A stretch of DNA of 64,000 bases from Methylobacterium dankookense (GCF_902141855.1 NZ_CABFVH010000029.1:1-64000), one strand, 5' to 3'. Positions 41,927 through 50,951 are shown, counted from the stretch's first letter. Notes: a model not told the origin generated them from the sequence alone. A program made the numbers and translations.

Positions 41927-43015
41927 ATGCGCCAGGATCACAGCCCGACCGACCCCAGCCTTCGGGCTCCCCACTTGGAACCGGTGCCCGCGGCGTGGCG
42001 CCGCTTCAGCTGGGACTTCGTCGTCGCCGCCCTGGCGATCGGCGCTGCGGCTATCGCCTTCGTCGCGGCGATGGACCCCTACGGCCTGCGTGCCGCGCCG
42101 GGGCGGCCGGGGGGGGCGATCATGGATCGCAACCAGCGCTTCATGTACCCGCAGATCGCCCGCGGCGGCGCCTTCGACGCGGCGGTGTTCGGCACGTCGA
42201 CGGCGCGCCTGCTCGACCCCGATGATCTGGACCGGGCCTTCGGAGCCCGCTTCGCCAATCTCGCGGTCAATGCGGCCACGCCGGACGAGCAGCGCCGTCT
42301 GGCCGAGCTGTTCCTCGCCGGGCGGCCGGTGCGCGCCGCCCTGTTCGGGCTCGATGCGACCTGGTGCGCGGCCGAGCCGCCGCCGCGCACCGCCCATCCC
42401 TTCCCGGATTGGCTCTACGAGCCGGGAGCGTCCTGGGGCGCGCTGAAGCAGGCCAACCTCCAGGGCCTCGCGGTCGCGGGCCGTGTCGCCCTGCATGCCC
42501 TGCATCTGGCGCCGGTGCGCCTGCGCGCGGACGGCTACGGCGTGTTCACCCCGCCGGAGGCCGCCTACGATCTGGAGCGCGCCCGCCTCCATATCCGCGC
42601 CGGCACCCGGATCGATCCGGAGGCGGACGAGGCCGCGGCCGCGCAGGAGCGGCCGGATGCGGCCATGCCGGCTCTCGACAGGCTCGATGTGCTGCTCGCG
42701 GCGCTCCCGGATTCGGCGCGCCGGATCGTCGCCTTCATGCCGGTCCATGCGACGGCGCAGGGGGCGGCGGGGACCGAGCAGGGCCGGCGCGAGGCGGCGT
42801 GCAAGGCACGCGTGGCCGAGATCGGCCGGCGGCGCGGCGCGCTGGTGGTGGATTTCCGCATTCCCTCTCCGGTCACGACCGAGGATTCGAACTACTGGGA
42901 CGCCCTCCACTACCGGTTGCCGGTGGCGGCCCGGATCGTCGCCGGGCTGAAGGCCGCGGCCGAGACCGGGGCGGACGATCCCGGCGGCTTCTACCGGGTG
43001 CTCGCCCATCCCTGA
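41927..43015 (+). CDS. membrane-anchored SGNH-like hypothetical protein
   Basis: A 362-residue protein with one N-terminal membrane helix (DFVVAALAIGAAAIAFVAAM, residues 30-49) and an extracytoplasmic domain. AAVFGTSTARLLDPDDL (Ser in GTS) and NYWDALHYRLPVAARI near the C-terminus (Asp/His) fit blocks I and V of SGNH hydrolase-like folds such as polysaccharide O-acyl-modifying proteins. Enzymatic activity is not proved by these motifs. The gene lies between tRNA-Lys and tgt, alone on its strand. Confidence 0.65.
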   Translation: MRQDHSPTDPSLRAPHLEPVPAAWRRFSWDFVVAALAIGAAAIAFVAAMDPYGLRAAPGRPGGAIMDRNQRFMYPQIARGGAFDAAVFGTSTARLLDPDDLDRAFGARFANLAVNAATPDEQRRLAELFLAGRPVRAALFGLDATWCAAEPPPRTAHPFPDWLYEPGASWGALKQANLQGLAVAGRVALHALHLAPVRLRADGYGVFTPPEAAYDLERARLHIRAGTRIDPEADEAAAAQERPDAAMPALDRLDVLLAALPDSARRIVAFMPVHATAQGAAGTEQGRREAACKARVAEIGRRRGALVVDFRIPSPVTTEDSNYWDALHYRLPVAARIVAGLKAAAETGADDPGGFYRVLAHP

Positions 43016-43066
43016 GGGCCTGAGGCGGATGCTCATCGGGCCGCTCCGAAGGGAGAGGATCACCCG

Positions 43067-44221
43067 TCAGGCTCCCGCCTTCGCCGCCGCCTCGGCCTGG
43101 GCCCAGCCGGCGCGCGTCTCTTCGGCGAAGGCGGCGAACCGGCCCTCCCGGATCGCCGCGCGCATGCCGGCCATCAGGTCCTGGTAATAGGCGAGGTTGT
43201 TCCAGGTCAGCAGCATCATGCCGAGGATCTCCTCCGAGCGGACGAGGTGATGCAGGTAGGCCCGCGAATAGTCGCGCGCGGCCGGGCAGCGAGAGGTCTC
43301 ATCGAGGGGGCGCACGTCCTCGGCGTGGCGAGCGTTACGCAGGTTCACCCGGCCGTGGCGGGTATAGGCGAGGCCGTGCCGCCCGGCCCGTGTCGGCATC
43401 ACGCAGTCGAACATGTCGACGCCCCGCTCCACCGCGCGCAGCAGGTCGTCCGGCGTGCCGACGCCCATCAGGTAGCGCGGCTTCTCCCGCGGCAGGTGCG
43501 GCTCCACCGTCTCGATCATCGCCAACATCACCGCCTGCGGCTCGCCGACCGCGAGGCCGCCGATGGCGTAGCCCTTGAGGTCGAGATCGACGAGCGCCCG
43601 GGCGCTCTCGACGCGGAGCTCCGGTACGTCCCCGCCCTGCACGATGCCGAACATCGCCTTGCCGGGCTGCTCGCCGAAGGCGGCGCGGCAGCGCTCGGCC
43701 CAGCGCAGCGACAGGCGCATGGCCTTCTCGATCGCCTCCGGGGGCGCGGGTAGGCGCACGCACTCGTCGAGCTGCATCTGGATGTCGGAGCCGAGCAGGC
43801 CCTGGATCTCGATGGAGCGCTCGGGGCTCATGCGGTGGGCGCTGCCGTCCACATGCGAGCGGAAGGTGACGCCGTCCTCGTCGAGCTTCCTGAGCGCGGA
43901 GAGCGACATCACCTGGAAGCCGCCGGAATCGGTGAGGATCGGCCCGTCCCAGCGCATGAAGCGGTGCAGGCCCCCGAGGCGGGCCATCCGCTCGGGGCCG
44001 GGGCGCAGCATCAGGTGGTAGGTGTTCCCGAGCACCACATCGGCGCCGAGGTCGCGCACCTGGTCGGCATACATCGCCTTCACGGTGGCCGCGGTGCCGA
44101 CCGGCATGAAGGCCGGCGTGCGGATCACGCCCCGCGGCAGGGTGATGGCGCCGGTGCGCGCCTGCCCGTCGGTGGCGTGGAGCGCGAAGCGGAACTCGGG
44201 GGTCGCGGTGGGTTCGGTCAT
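43067..44221 (-). CDS. tgt: queuine/preQ1 tRNA-guanine transglycosylase
   Basis: A 384-residue bacterial Tgt. It swaps guanine-34 for preQ1 in GUN-anticodon tRNAs. Visible: TPAFMPVGTAATVKAM, catalytic-pocket LTDSGGFQVMSL with nucleophilic Asp, GLLGSDIQMQLDE, GYAIGGLAVGE, VDMFDCVMPTR and a Cys/His zinc region near the C-terminus (CPAARDYSRAYLHHL) whose usual four-ligand set is only partly visible by eye. The ATG overlaps the queA stop by four bases, so the two queuosine genes are co-translated. Confidence 0.95.
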   Translation of the reverse strand: MTEPTATPEFRFALHATDGQARTGAITLPRGVIRTPAFMPVGTAATVKAMYADQVRDLGADVVLGNTYHLMLRPGPERMARLGGLHRFMRWDGPILTDSGGFQVMSLSALRKLDEDGVTFRSHVDGSAHRMSPERSIEIQGLLGSDIQMQLDECVRLPAPPEAIEKAMRLSLRWAERCRAAFGEQPGKAMFGIVQGGDVPELRVESARALVDLDLKGYAIGGLAVGEPQAVMLAMIETVEPHLPREKPRYLMGVGTPDDLLRAVERGVDMFDCVMPTRAGRHGLAYTRHGRVNLRNARHAEDVRPLDETSRCPAARDYSRAYLHHLVRSEEILGMMLLTWNNLAYYQDLMAGMRAAIREGRFAAFAEETRAGWAQAEAAAKAGA

Positions 44222-45321
44222 CGGGGTCCTGTAGGGCCGGGCTCGGCCGGGAAGAGCAGGCTCGAATCGCCGTAGGAGTAGAAGCGGTAGCCCGTCGCGA
44301 TGGCGTGCGCGTAGGCCGTGCGCATGGTCTCGAGCCCGGAGAAGGCGGCGACCAGCATGAACAGGGTCGAGCGTGGCAGGTGGAAGTTGGTCATCAGCGC
44401 ATCCACCGCCCGGAAGCGGTGGCCGGGCGTGATGAAGATCCGGGTCGGGCCGGCGAAGGGATGCAGGCGCCCGGCCTCGTCCGCCGCGCTCTCCAGCAGG
44501 CGGAGCGCCGTGGTGCCAACCGCCACGATGCGCCCGCCCCGCGCCCGTGCCGCGTTGAGCGCCTCCGCGGTGGCGGCGTCGAGATGGCCGACCTCGGCAT
44601 GCATGCGGTGGTCGGCGGTGTCGTCGGCCTTCACTGGCAGGAAGGTGCCGGCGCCCACATGCAGCGTGACGTGGTGGCGCGTCGTCCCCGCCGCGTCGAG
44701 GGCGGCGAGGAGGTCGTCGGTGACGTGGAGGCCCGCCGTCGGGGCGGCCACCGCGCCGGGCTCGCGGGCATAGACCGTCTGGTAATCGGCCGCGTCCCGC
44801 GCATCGACCGCGCGCTTGCCCGCGATGTAGGGCGGCAGCGGCAGGGTGCCGAGCGCCGCGATCGCCTCGTCGAGGACGGGACCGGAGAGATCGAAGCGCA
44901 GCAGGATCTCGCCGCCCTCTCCCTTCTCGGCGACCGTGGCGTCGAGCCGGGCGAGCTCGCAGGCGGTGCCCTCTCCCTCCGCGCCGAAGCGGATGCGGTC
45001 GCCGGGGGCGAGGCGCTTGGCCGGCCGGGCGAAGGCGCGCCAGGAATCGGCGGCCTCGCGCAGGTGCAGCATCGCCTCGCAGCGCTGGCCCGGGGCGCCG
45101 GGGCGGGTGCGCACCCCGTTGAGCCGGGCGGGAATCACCCGGGTGTCGTTGAAGACGAGGGCGTCGCCCGGCCGGAGCAGGCCGGGCAGGTCGGCGACGT
45201 GCCGGTCTGCAAGCGTCCCCCCCGGCTCCACCACGAGCAGGCGGGCCGAGCCGCGCGGTTCGGCGGGGCGGAGCGCGATGCTCGCCTCGGGCAGGTCGAA
45301 ATCGAACAGGTCCACACGCAT
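44218..45321 (-). CDS. queA: S-adenosylmethionine:tRNA ribosyltransferase-isomerase
   Basis: A 367-residue QueA. It transfers and isomerises the ribosyl of SAM onto preQ1-tRNA to make epoxyqueuosine. Signatures: MRVDLFDFDLPEASIALRPA, LVFNDTRVIPARLNG, PLPPYI, a full APTAGLHVT stretch and VGAGTFLPVK, ending FYSYGDSSLLF. The full length is normal. It is the first gene of a queA-tgt pair. The tRNA-His of this window has a GUG anticodon and would be one substrate. Confidence 0.95.
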   Translation of the reverse strand: MRVDLFDFDLPEASIALRPAEPRGSARLLVVEPGGTLADRHVADLPGLLRPGDALVFNDTRVIPARLNGVRTRPGAPGQRCEAMLHLREAADSWRAFARPAKRLAPGDRIRFGAEGEGTACELARLDATVAEKGEGGEILLRFDLSGPVLDEAIAALGTLPLPPYIAGKRAVDARDAADYQTVYAREPGAVAAPTAGLHVTDDLLAALDAAGTTRHHVTLHVGAGTFLPVKADDTADHRMHAEVGHLDAATAEALNAARARGGRIVAVGTTALRLLESAADEAGRLHPFAGPTRIFITPGHRFRAVDALMTNFHLPRSTLFMLVAAFSGLETMRTAYAHAIATGYRFYSYGDSSLLFPAEPGPTGPR

Positions 45322-45495
45322 CGGCTGCCGCTTGCACGGAATGCGTCCGCGAATCAATTTCGGGCCGCTGCGGTGGCACGGGAACCGGCGGCGCAGATCC
45401 GCGATTCCCTTCCGCCCTCGGGTGACGATTCGCGCCCCGCGCCACTGCTGCGGTCCTGCGCGCCGGTTCCCCGCGGGCCCGAGGAGGGACGCGCC

Positions 45496-45555
45496 ATGCC
45501 TGCCGCCACGATGCCTGCCGCCAAGATGCCTGCCGCCAAGATGCCTGCCGCCAAG
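45496..45555 (+). repeat. four-copy 15-bp tandem repeat
   Basis: ATGCCTGCCGCCAMG is repeated four times without gaps (first copy ACG, the others AAG at the end). It is a coding minisatellite that could expand or contract by five residues. Confidence 0.9.
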
Positions 45556-45780
45556 CGCATTCGCCGGGTCACGCTCGACGGCCAGCTCGTCGGCTACTGG
45601 GAGCGGGAGGCCGCCCGGCTCGACGCGCTCGCCGCCGAGGCACGGTTCGGCTGGCAGCGGCGCAGCCTGGAACGGAAGGCCGCCTATGCCCGGGCCCAGG
45701 GCGAGCGTAGCCGCGCCCGCGAGGTGGCCCGCGGGCGGGAGCCGGTCCCGGCCGAGCCGTCCGGGAATAGCCCAGGCTAA
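45496..45780 (+). CDS. hypothetical protein with tandem MPAAK repeats
   Basis: A 94-residue protein after GGAGGGACGCGCC. The first 20 residues are four copies of M-P-A-A-T/K, encoded by four 15-bp units (45496-45555). The rest is a charged helical domain (GYWEREAARLDALAAEARFG, ERKAAYARAQGERSRAREVA). Each repeat begins with ATG, so copy-number change keeps the frame and offers several starts. No family recognised. Confidence 0.6.
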   Translation: MPAATMPAAKMPAAKMPAAKRIRRVTLDGQLVGYWEREAARLDALAAEARFGWQRRSLERKAAYARAQGERSRAREVARGREPVPAEPSGNSPG

Positions 45781-45849
45781 GACCTTTGCCGTGGCCTTGT
45801 GAGGCGTCGATCCCGTATGCGCCGGCCCGGACGAACCGGGCAGGAGAGC

Positions 45850-46737
45850 ATGGACCGCACGCAGAAGGCCGCGCTGGCGAGCGCCGGGGTCGGGCTCGCC
45901 GTCATGGGACTCAAGTTCCTGGCCTGGTGGCTCACCGGCAGCCTCGCCCTGTACTCGGATGCCGTCGAGAGCATCATCAACGTCGTCGCGGCCGGCGGCG
46001 CCTTCCTCGCCCTGCGCGTGGCGGGGCGGCCGGCCGATGCCGACCACCCCTACGGCCACCACAAGGCGGAGTTCTTCTCCGCCGTGGTCGAGGGCGCCCT
46101 CATCATCGTCGCGGCGCTGCTGATCCTGCGCGAGGCCTATTTCGGCCTCCTGGAGCCGAAGCCTCTCGACGCGCCGGTGCTCGGCGTGGCGGTCAACGGG
46201 CTCGCCACGGTGGTCAATGCGGGCTGGGCCTGGGCGCTGATGCGCTGGGGCCGGGCCTGGCGCTCGCCCGCCCTGGTGGCCGACGCCCGCCATGTCTTCG
46301 CCGACGTGATGACCTCGGTGGGCGTGCTCATCGGCCTCGGCGCGGTGCTCGCCACGGGCTATCCGGTGCTCGATCCGGTGGTGGCGGGCCTCGTCGCCCT
46401 GAACATCCTGTGGTCGGGCTGGCAGATGGTGCGCGACTCGGTCGACGGCCTGATGGACCGCGCCGCGCCGCCCGAGATGGTCGGCGAGATCCGGGCGCTG
46501 ATCTCGCGCCACGGCGCCGGCGCGCTGGAGGCGCACGACGTGCGCACCCGCTCGGCTGGGCAGGCCACCTTCGTCGACTTCCACCTCGTGGTGCCCGGCG
46601 AGATGAGCGTGCGGGATGCGCACGTGATCTGCGACCGCCTGGAGGGCGCGCTCGAGGCCGACATCCCCGGCGCCGTCGTCACGATCCATGTCGAGCCCGG
46701 CGAGAAGGCCAAGGGCTGCGGCCTGCCGGTGATCTGA
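45850..46737 (+). CDS. cation diffusion facilitator (CDF) metal exporter
   Basis: A 295-residue CDF protein with about six membrane helices and a C-terminal cytoplasmic domain. Metal-site features: LYSDAVESIINV in helix 2, HPYGHHKAEFF between helices 2 and 3, and DARHVFADVMTSVGVLIG in helix 5 (H and D ligands). The C-terminal domain has VDFHLVVPGEMSVRDAHVIC. It exports Zn, Fe, Mn or similar divalent ions by proton antiport; the ion is not decided by sequence here. AGGAG precedes the ATG. An extended start at 45799 lacks support. Confidence 0.92.
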   Translation: MDRTQKAALASAGVGLAVMGLKFLAWWLTGSLALYSDAVESIINVVAAGGAFLALRVAGRPADADHPYGHHKAEFFSAVVEGALIIVAALLILREAYFGLLEPKPLDAPVLGVAVNGLATVVNAGWAWALMRWGRAWRSPALVADARHVFADVMTSVGVLIGLGAVLATGYPVLDPVVAGLVALNILWSGWQMVRDSVDGLMDRAAPPEMVGEIRALISRHGAGALEAHDVRTRSAGQATFVDFHLVVPGEMSVRDAHVICDRLEGALEADIPGAVVTIHVEPGEKAKGCGLPVI

Positions 46738-46739
46738 TA

Positions 46740-46768
46740 CCGTGTCCGGTTGATCGGACCGGACACGG
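46740..46768 (+). terminator. hairpin after the CDF gene
   Basis: An 11-bp perfect stem (46740-46750 with 46758-46768, CCGTGTCCGGT) and a seven-base loop start three bases after the stop. No T run follows; a family B repeat begins immediately. It may stop or protect the transcript. Confidence 0.55.
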
Positions 46769-46843
46769 TCTCAGCAAGCCCGCCCGGCGCTTGAGCGAAG
46801 GCGACATCCGCCATCCCGAAGGGATCACCCGGATGTCGTATGA
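46767..46843 (+). repeat. 77-bp dispersed repeat, family B copy 2
   Basis: Nearly identical to 28854-28930, in the same orientation and again just past a plus-strand gene's stop. This begins a 1334-base gene-free stretch (46738-48071) filled with repeats and GC-rich hairpins. Confidence 0.9.
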
Positions 46844-46979
46844 GGTGCCGGGGCGGCGCCCCGGCTTGGTCCCGGGCTCCGCCCGGACCCGCGAGAGGGG
46901 TGACCCCTCTCGACACCCGGACCTCATGCGCCTTCGGCTCCGCGCGTCGTGTGACGCCGGAGGCTTGGCCGGAGAGGGA

Positions 46980-47087
46980 GACGCGGGACGCCGCGGAACC
47001 CTGAAGGACTTTGCGCAAACACCGGTCCCCCGGCGTCCCGCGGATGAGAGAGGCGTCTGGCCCGGTCTCATCCGATTTGAGCGTCGC
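46980..47087 (-). repeat. dispersed element, family C copy 2
   Basis: The reverse complement shares CTCTCATCCGCGGGACGCCG, an inner variable part, GCGGCGTCCCGCGTC and the upstream AAATCGGATGA with 4518-4623. Confidence 0.7.
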
Positions 47088-47466
47088 GGTTTCTTGGATA
47101 CCCGCCTGCATCGACCCCGACCTCGGATGGCCTGGTATCGGGGTTGGACCCGCGACGCGGTGCGTCCCCCATCCCAGCCTCGTCCTCGGCAGACGTAACG
47201 TGTCCTGCACCCGGCCTCGTATTGGGCCCGGCATCGGTTCCTCGACCTGCAGGCCGGACTGTCGGCGCTGTCCCGTGTTCGTCCGGGCTGGCGCCGAGAA
47301 CGGCCCTGTGTCGCGCAGAGGCGCCCGGGGCACCGGCTGACCGGCCGGCGACGCGGGAACCGCCGCGCTGTCCTGGTCCTTGCCGGCGGTCATCCGGCTC
47401 GGGCTCCCTGCTCACGGCGCGCCGGGTTGCAGGACCCGTCGCGCCGTGGGACAGCGCATGGGCAGG

Positions 47467-47495
47467 TGCGTACGTGTTTTGTTCTCGCATGTCAA
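47467..47495 (-). promoter_or_regulatory. possible SOS-type promoter, orphan copy 2
   Basis: On the minus strand TTGACA (47495-47490) and TACGCA (47472-47467) are 17 bases apart. The spacer overlaps a LexA-like direct repeat read on the plus strand as GTAC-N7-GTTC (47470-47484). No credible gene lies downstream, only family C DNA. Confidence 0.3.
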
Positions 47496-47608
47496 GCTTA
47501 TTGTCATAGAATGGGCCCGCTGTCCTCCCCGCAAGGGGGCGGGGAAGGCGCCTCTTCCGGACAATGGGTTGGGAGCGGCCAGTGGCGATGCCGGATCAAA
47601 TGCGGGTC

Positions 47609-47630
47609 CCCTCTCCCGTTCGGGAGAGGG
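47609..47630. repeat. REP-like hairpin
   Basis: A 10-bp perfect stem CCCTCTCCCG/CGGGAGAGGG with a two-base loop is followed by ACAGGGTG. Related CCCTCTCCCG words recur at about 47830-47850, so it appears to be a short dispersed unit. Confidence 0.5.
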
Positions 47631-47707
47631 ACAGGGTGGGAGTCGAGAACCGTCCGGACCGAGCGGAGTGGGCGCCGCCTCACCGTCGCGACCCCTCCGA
47701 AACCTTC

Positions 47708-47784
47708 TCATACGACATCCGGATGATCCCTTCGGGATGGCGGATATCGCCTTCGCTCAGGCGCCGCGCGGGCTTGCTGAGACC
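47708..47784 (-). repeat. 77-bp dispersed repeat, family B copy 3
   Basis: The reverse complement matches copies 1 and 2 over all 77 positions with a few substitutions. It lies downstream of the minus-strand porin gene, so it too follows a gene's 3' end in the same relative orientation. Confidence 0.9.
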
Positions 47785-47972
47785 GGGCCCGGTCTGATCA
47801 GCCGGACGCGATATCATCCCTCACCCCAGCCCTCTCCCGACCCGGAGAGGAGGCGCGTCGCGGCTCCCGGGATGTCCGGACGCCGTCCCTCCCGATGCCC
47901 TTCGGGCATCACGCTCCTCCCAATCGGATCCGGCCCGATCCGAGCAAAGAGCGAACCCCATCCCCGAACGCG

Positions 47973-47997
47973 AAAAAGCCCGGCTTTGCAGCCGGGC
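47973..47997 (-). terminator. rho-independent terminator of the porin gene
   Basis: On the minus strand an 8-bp stem GCCCGGCT/AGCCGGGC with a four-base loop runs into TTTTT. It lies 75 bases beyond the porin stop. Confidence 0.85.
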
Positions 47998-48027
47998 CGA
48001 TCCGAGTCTGAAGCTTTCGGATACCGT

Positions 48028-48059
48028 CCCCGCGCGGATCCCGAAGGATCCGCGCGGGG
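48028..48059 (-). terminator. 14-bp hairpin just after the porin stop
   Basis: CCCCGCGCGGATCC and its exact complement flank a four-base loop, 12 bases after the stop. It lacks a T run, so it is more likely an mRNA-stabilising 3' hairpin upstream of the real terminator. Confidence 0.55.
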
Positions 48060-48071
48060 CCATGTCGTGGC

Positions 48072-49706
48072 TTAGAAGTCGCGCTGGACGCGGGCGCGGA
48101 CCTGGAACACGTCGGCGTTGGTGACGGTGCGCAGGGTGCCGTTGGCGATCGCGGTGTTCAGCAGCGCCTGCGAGGTGATGCCGGGCGAACGGTTCGCGTC
48201 GATCACGCGGCCGCTCTGGACGCCGTAGTTCTGGTAGACGCCCTCGACACCGATATCGAGGTCCTTCACCGGCGACCAGATCAGGCTGCCGCCCACGTTG
48301 AAGGCGTAGGTGTCGCGCAGGATCTGGTTGAGGTTGAAGTAGCTCGAGCCGAATGCGCCGATGTTCGTGATGCCGGCGATCGCGAGACCGTTATACGAGG
48401 CCTGAGCGGCGCGGGCGCCGGGAGCGAAGGCGACCTCACCGTACGAACCGAACAGGGCCGAACGCAGGGTCGGGGTCCAGTAGTGCAGCAGCGAGGCGAC
48501 CACCGTGAAGCTCTGGGTCAGCTCGAGGCGGTTGTTGAGCGGGTTGAGCACCGCGTCGCTGAAGAACTGCGAGAACGGCGCGCCCTGCAGCGAGGTGGCC
48601 TGCTGGATGTACGAGCCCGCCCAAGCGGAGGCGCCGGCGTACATCTGCGCGCCTTCGGCATAGGCGCCCTGCAGGTACAGGGTGTCGCCGGGGGCGATGA
48701 AGGGCAGGTTGATCTTCAGGCCGCCCTGAACCGCCCAGCCGTACTCGGAAGCCGTGCGGCCGAGGGTGCCGGGGTTCACGCCGATGATCTGGGCAGCGGC
48801 GGTGTTGAGGTTGCCGGAGTTGATCTCGTGCACGGCGCCCGAGATCTGGGCCGAGCCCCAGGGCTGGTCGTAGCGCAGCACGCCGACGAAGTCGGGCATG
48901 CGGTTGCGCTGGATCGCGTCCTCGAAGCCCAGGCCGACCGGGAGACCGGCAGCGTTGAAGCCCAGGAAGACCGGAACCGGCGACTGCGTGACCGCGAAGG
49001 TCTGCAGGCTGGAATTGCCGAGCACCGCGGCGGCGGCGGCGACGTTGGCCGGCGAGTAGGTCGGGGTGCGGCGGAAGCTCGGGTCTTCCATCGAGATGGT
49101 GGCCGAGAAGCCGTTGCCGAGGGTGGCGGTGTAGGCCGCGAGGTTGGTCGAGGCGACGTCCGAGCCGAGCGTGCCGGCCTGGATCTCGAAGTCGTGGGCG
49201 TAGAAGTCGAAGAACGAGGACGCGCGACCGGCGGTGAAGCCGGCGAACTGCACGAAGGCCTTGTCGGTGTTGAAGTACTGCTGCACGCGGCCGTAGCCGT
49301 CGACGCCGAGCGCCGGGAAGGCGTTGCCGATGCGGTTCTGCGTGCCCGAGTGCATGGTCGGGAAGCCGGTGCGGCTGGCAGTCTCTAGGCGGACGAAGGC
49401 GCGGAGCGTGCCGTAGGCGGTCTGGGTGCGCGCATCGAGGTTGATACGGGCGAGGCCGCGGTAGCCGCTGTAGTCACCGTTGCCGGCGCTGCGGGCGAGC
49501 GGAGCCTGGTAGCCGTACTCGAAGCGGGCGCGGCCCGAGAGACGCAGGCAGGTATCGGTGCCGGGGATGTAGAAGAAGCCGGCGCCGTAGGCGGAGCAGA
49601 CGCGGACGTACTCGATCGGAGCCGCCTTCTTGACCGGAAGGTCGGCGGCCTGGGCGGCGGCGACGGCCGCTGCCGAGCCGAGAAGGGAGCTCTTCAAGAG
49701 CTTCAT
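48072..49706 (-). CDS. Porin_2-family outer membrane porin
   Basis: A 544-residue outer membrane porin. Signal peptide MKLLKSSLLGSAAAVAAAQA is followed by ADLPVKKAAPIEYVRVCSAY, the hallmark of alphaproteobacterial Porin_2/Omp2b proteins, with the paired Cys of VCSAYGAGFFYIPGTDTCLR. The rest alternates beta strands and ends VFQVRARVQRDF with the terminal Phe needed for barrel assembly. GGAGATATC precedes the ATG. It is longer than typical rhizobial porins. It probably mediates general solute uptake. Confidence 0.93.
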   Translation of the reverse strand: MKLLKSSLLGSAAAVAAAQAADLPVKKAAPIEYVRVCSAYGAGFFYIPGTDTCLRLSGRARFEYGYQAPLARSAGNGDYSGYRGLARINLDARTQTAYGTLRAFVRLETASRTGFPTMHSGTQNRIGNAFPALGVDGYGRVQQYFNTDKAFVQFAGFTAGRASSFFDFYAHDFEIQAGTLGSDVASTNLAAYTATLGNGFSATISMEDPSFRRTPTYSPANVAAAAAVLGNSSLQTFAVTQSPVPVFLGFNAAGLPVGLGFEDAIQRNRMPDFVGVLRYDQPWGSAQISGAVHEINSGNLNTAAAQIIGVNPGTLGRTASEYGWAVQGGLKINLPFIAPGDTLYLQGAYAEGAQMYAGASAWAGSYIQQATSLQGAPFSQFFSDAVLNPLNNRLELTQSFTVVASLLHYWTPTLRSALFGSYGEVAFAPGARAAQASYNGLAIAGITNIGAFGSSYFNLNQILRDTYAFNVGGSLIWSPVKDLDIGVEGVYQNYGVQSGRVIDANRSPGITSQALLNTAIANGTLRTVTNADVFQVRARVQRDF

Positions 49707-50154
49707 CGATATCTCCAAAAGCTTCGAGACCCGAGAGGGGCCCGGGGGCCGCGGCATTCGCCGTCTGGTTCCGGACTTGTTTTGCGTGGCCCACGTCTTT
49801 GGTGCGGTGGGCTCTTGCGGGCTCGCTTTTGCGACGCCCCCAGTGCGGTCGCACTCTGGGCGAAGCTTGGAACCGGAGCAACGTGGATTCACGCCCTCGG
49901 GGCTGGTTCCGGCCCCATGTTGCCGCCCCGCAACATTGATGGAACCCTATAGTCGGCAAGGATTTGCGTCGATTGTGCGCAAATCTGTGCGCGAATGCCG
50001 GCACCGTTCCGTCGAGACGACGGAAGCACTGTGGCCCGCGGACGTGCGGCTCCGTCGCCTCTCGCTCCGTCCACGCCCGGCCCGGATGTCGTAACGCCGA
50101 GAATCCTAAGGAATCAGCTTATGCGAATCCCGGACATCGAAGGCCCCGGTCCGG
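49707..50154. other. 448-bp porin leader/promoter region
   Basis: No gene is visible. There is a 7-bp stem ATGTTGC/GCAACAT with a six-base loop (49917-49936) and repeated TGCGC-rich words near 49970-50000. A long untranslated porin leader is plausible. The plus-strand frames here are antisense-like. Confidence 0.4.
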
Positions 50155-50553
50155 TCAGGCCTCCGCCCGGCGTGGCTCGCGCAGGGCGGCGTGGGCCTGG
50201 ACGAGGATGTCGAGGGGCAGCCAGGGGCGGCCGGTGCAGACGGCCTCGCGGGGAATCAGCGCCCGGCAGGCCTCGGGCGTCCCCGAACTGACCACCACGC
50301 GGATGCCCGGCCGCAGCGTGCCGGCGGCGGCGGCGAGGCGGTGGCCGTCCATGCCGCCATGGAGCGCGTCGGCGGTGAGCAGCATGATCACGTCGTCGCC
50401 GCAGCGCTGCAGCACCTCGACGGCAACCTCGCCGCTGGCGCAGGTGATGACACCGAGCTCCGTCGGCTCCAGCAGGGCCTCGGCCCGGGCTCGCGCCGCC
50501 GCATCCGCGTCGACCACGAGGACCAGGGGCGCCGTCGCGGTGATCCCGGACAT
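50155..50553 (-). CDS. degenerate receiver-domain protein (pseudo-receiver)
   Basis: A 132-residue receiver-fold protein. The acidic pocket D15/D17 (VLVVDADAAAR) is kept, but the phosphoacceptor position reads LLTADALHGG with Ala61 where its paralogue at 33281 has Asp. The conserved Lys is Arg109 (CTGRPW against YLDKPW). It probably cannot be phosphorylated in the usual way. AAGGGAGGA precedes the ATG. It may act as a phosphorylation-independent switch or binding partner. Confidence 0.75.
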   Translation of the reverse strand: MSGITATAPLVLVVDADAAARARAEALLEPTELGVITCASGEVAVEVLQRCGDDVIMLLTADALHGGMDGHRLAAAAGTLRPGIRVVVSSGTPEACRALIPREAVCTGRPWLPLDILVQAHAALREPRRAEA

Positions 50554-50687
50554 CGCTCGTCCTCCCTTCGCTGTCGCCTCCCGCAAGCGGCACGAAGCGG
50601 GCGCCGGTATGCCGCCGTCCCCCCACGCGATCCGCTTAATCCTGGAGTCGGCCCCCTGCGTGTCAAGGCCGGGCCGGCGTCCGCGCG

Positions 50688-50951
50688 TCAGAGCCGCAGC
50701 TCGATGCGCGTGCCGGAGAGGAGCACGGCATCGGGCCGGTGGCCGGTCTCGTCCGCGGCGAAGCCGATCGCGGCCTCCCGGCTCCGGAACAGACCGCCGG
50801 CACGGCCGTGGACCTCGACCGCGACCCAGTGCCCACACCGGTCCTGCCCGACGATGAAGCGGGCCGGGTCGGTCGCCGCCTCGATCCGGATGGCGGCTGG
50901 GGCGGCGGTTTCGACGGCCTGGAGGACGGCCTGGACGGTAGGGGGCATCAT
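50688..50951 (-). CDS. small hypothetical protein
   Basis: An 87-residue protein from MMPPTVQAVLQAVETAAPAA. A beta-rich middle (ARFIVGQDRCGHWVAVEVHG, GGLFRSREAAIGFAADETG) looks like a short DUF2188-type sheet in which each residue set is swapped by paralogues. No signal peptide. The start could be 50948, 50951 or 50987. Function unknown. Confidence 0.5.
   Translation of the reverse strand: MMPPTVQAVLQAVETAAPAAIRIEAATDPARFIVGQDRCGHWVAVEVHGRAGGLFRSREAAIGFAADETGHRPDAVLLSGTRIELRL

Noticed and set aside
46786..47490. Minus- and plus-strand frames across the 46.8-47.5 kb gap
   Set aside because: They run through family B and C repeats and hairpins. Shared peptides such as IRHPGDPFGMADV come from the repeat itself, not from a gene family.
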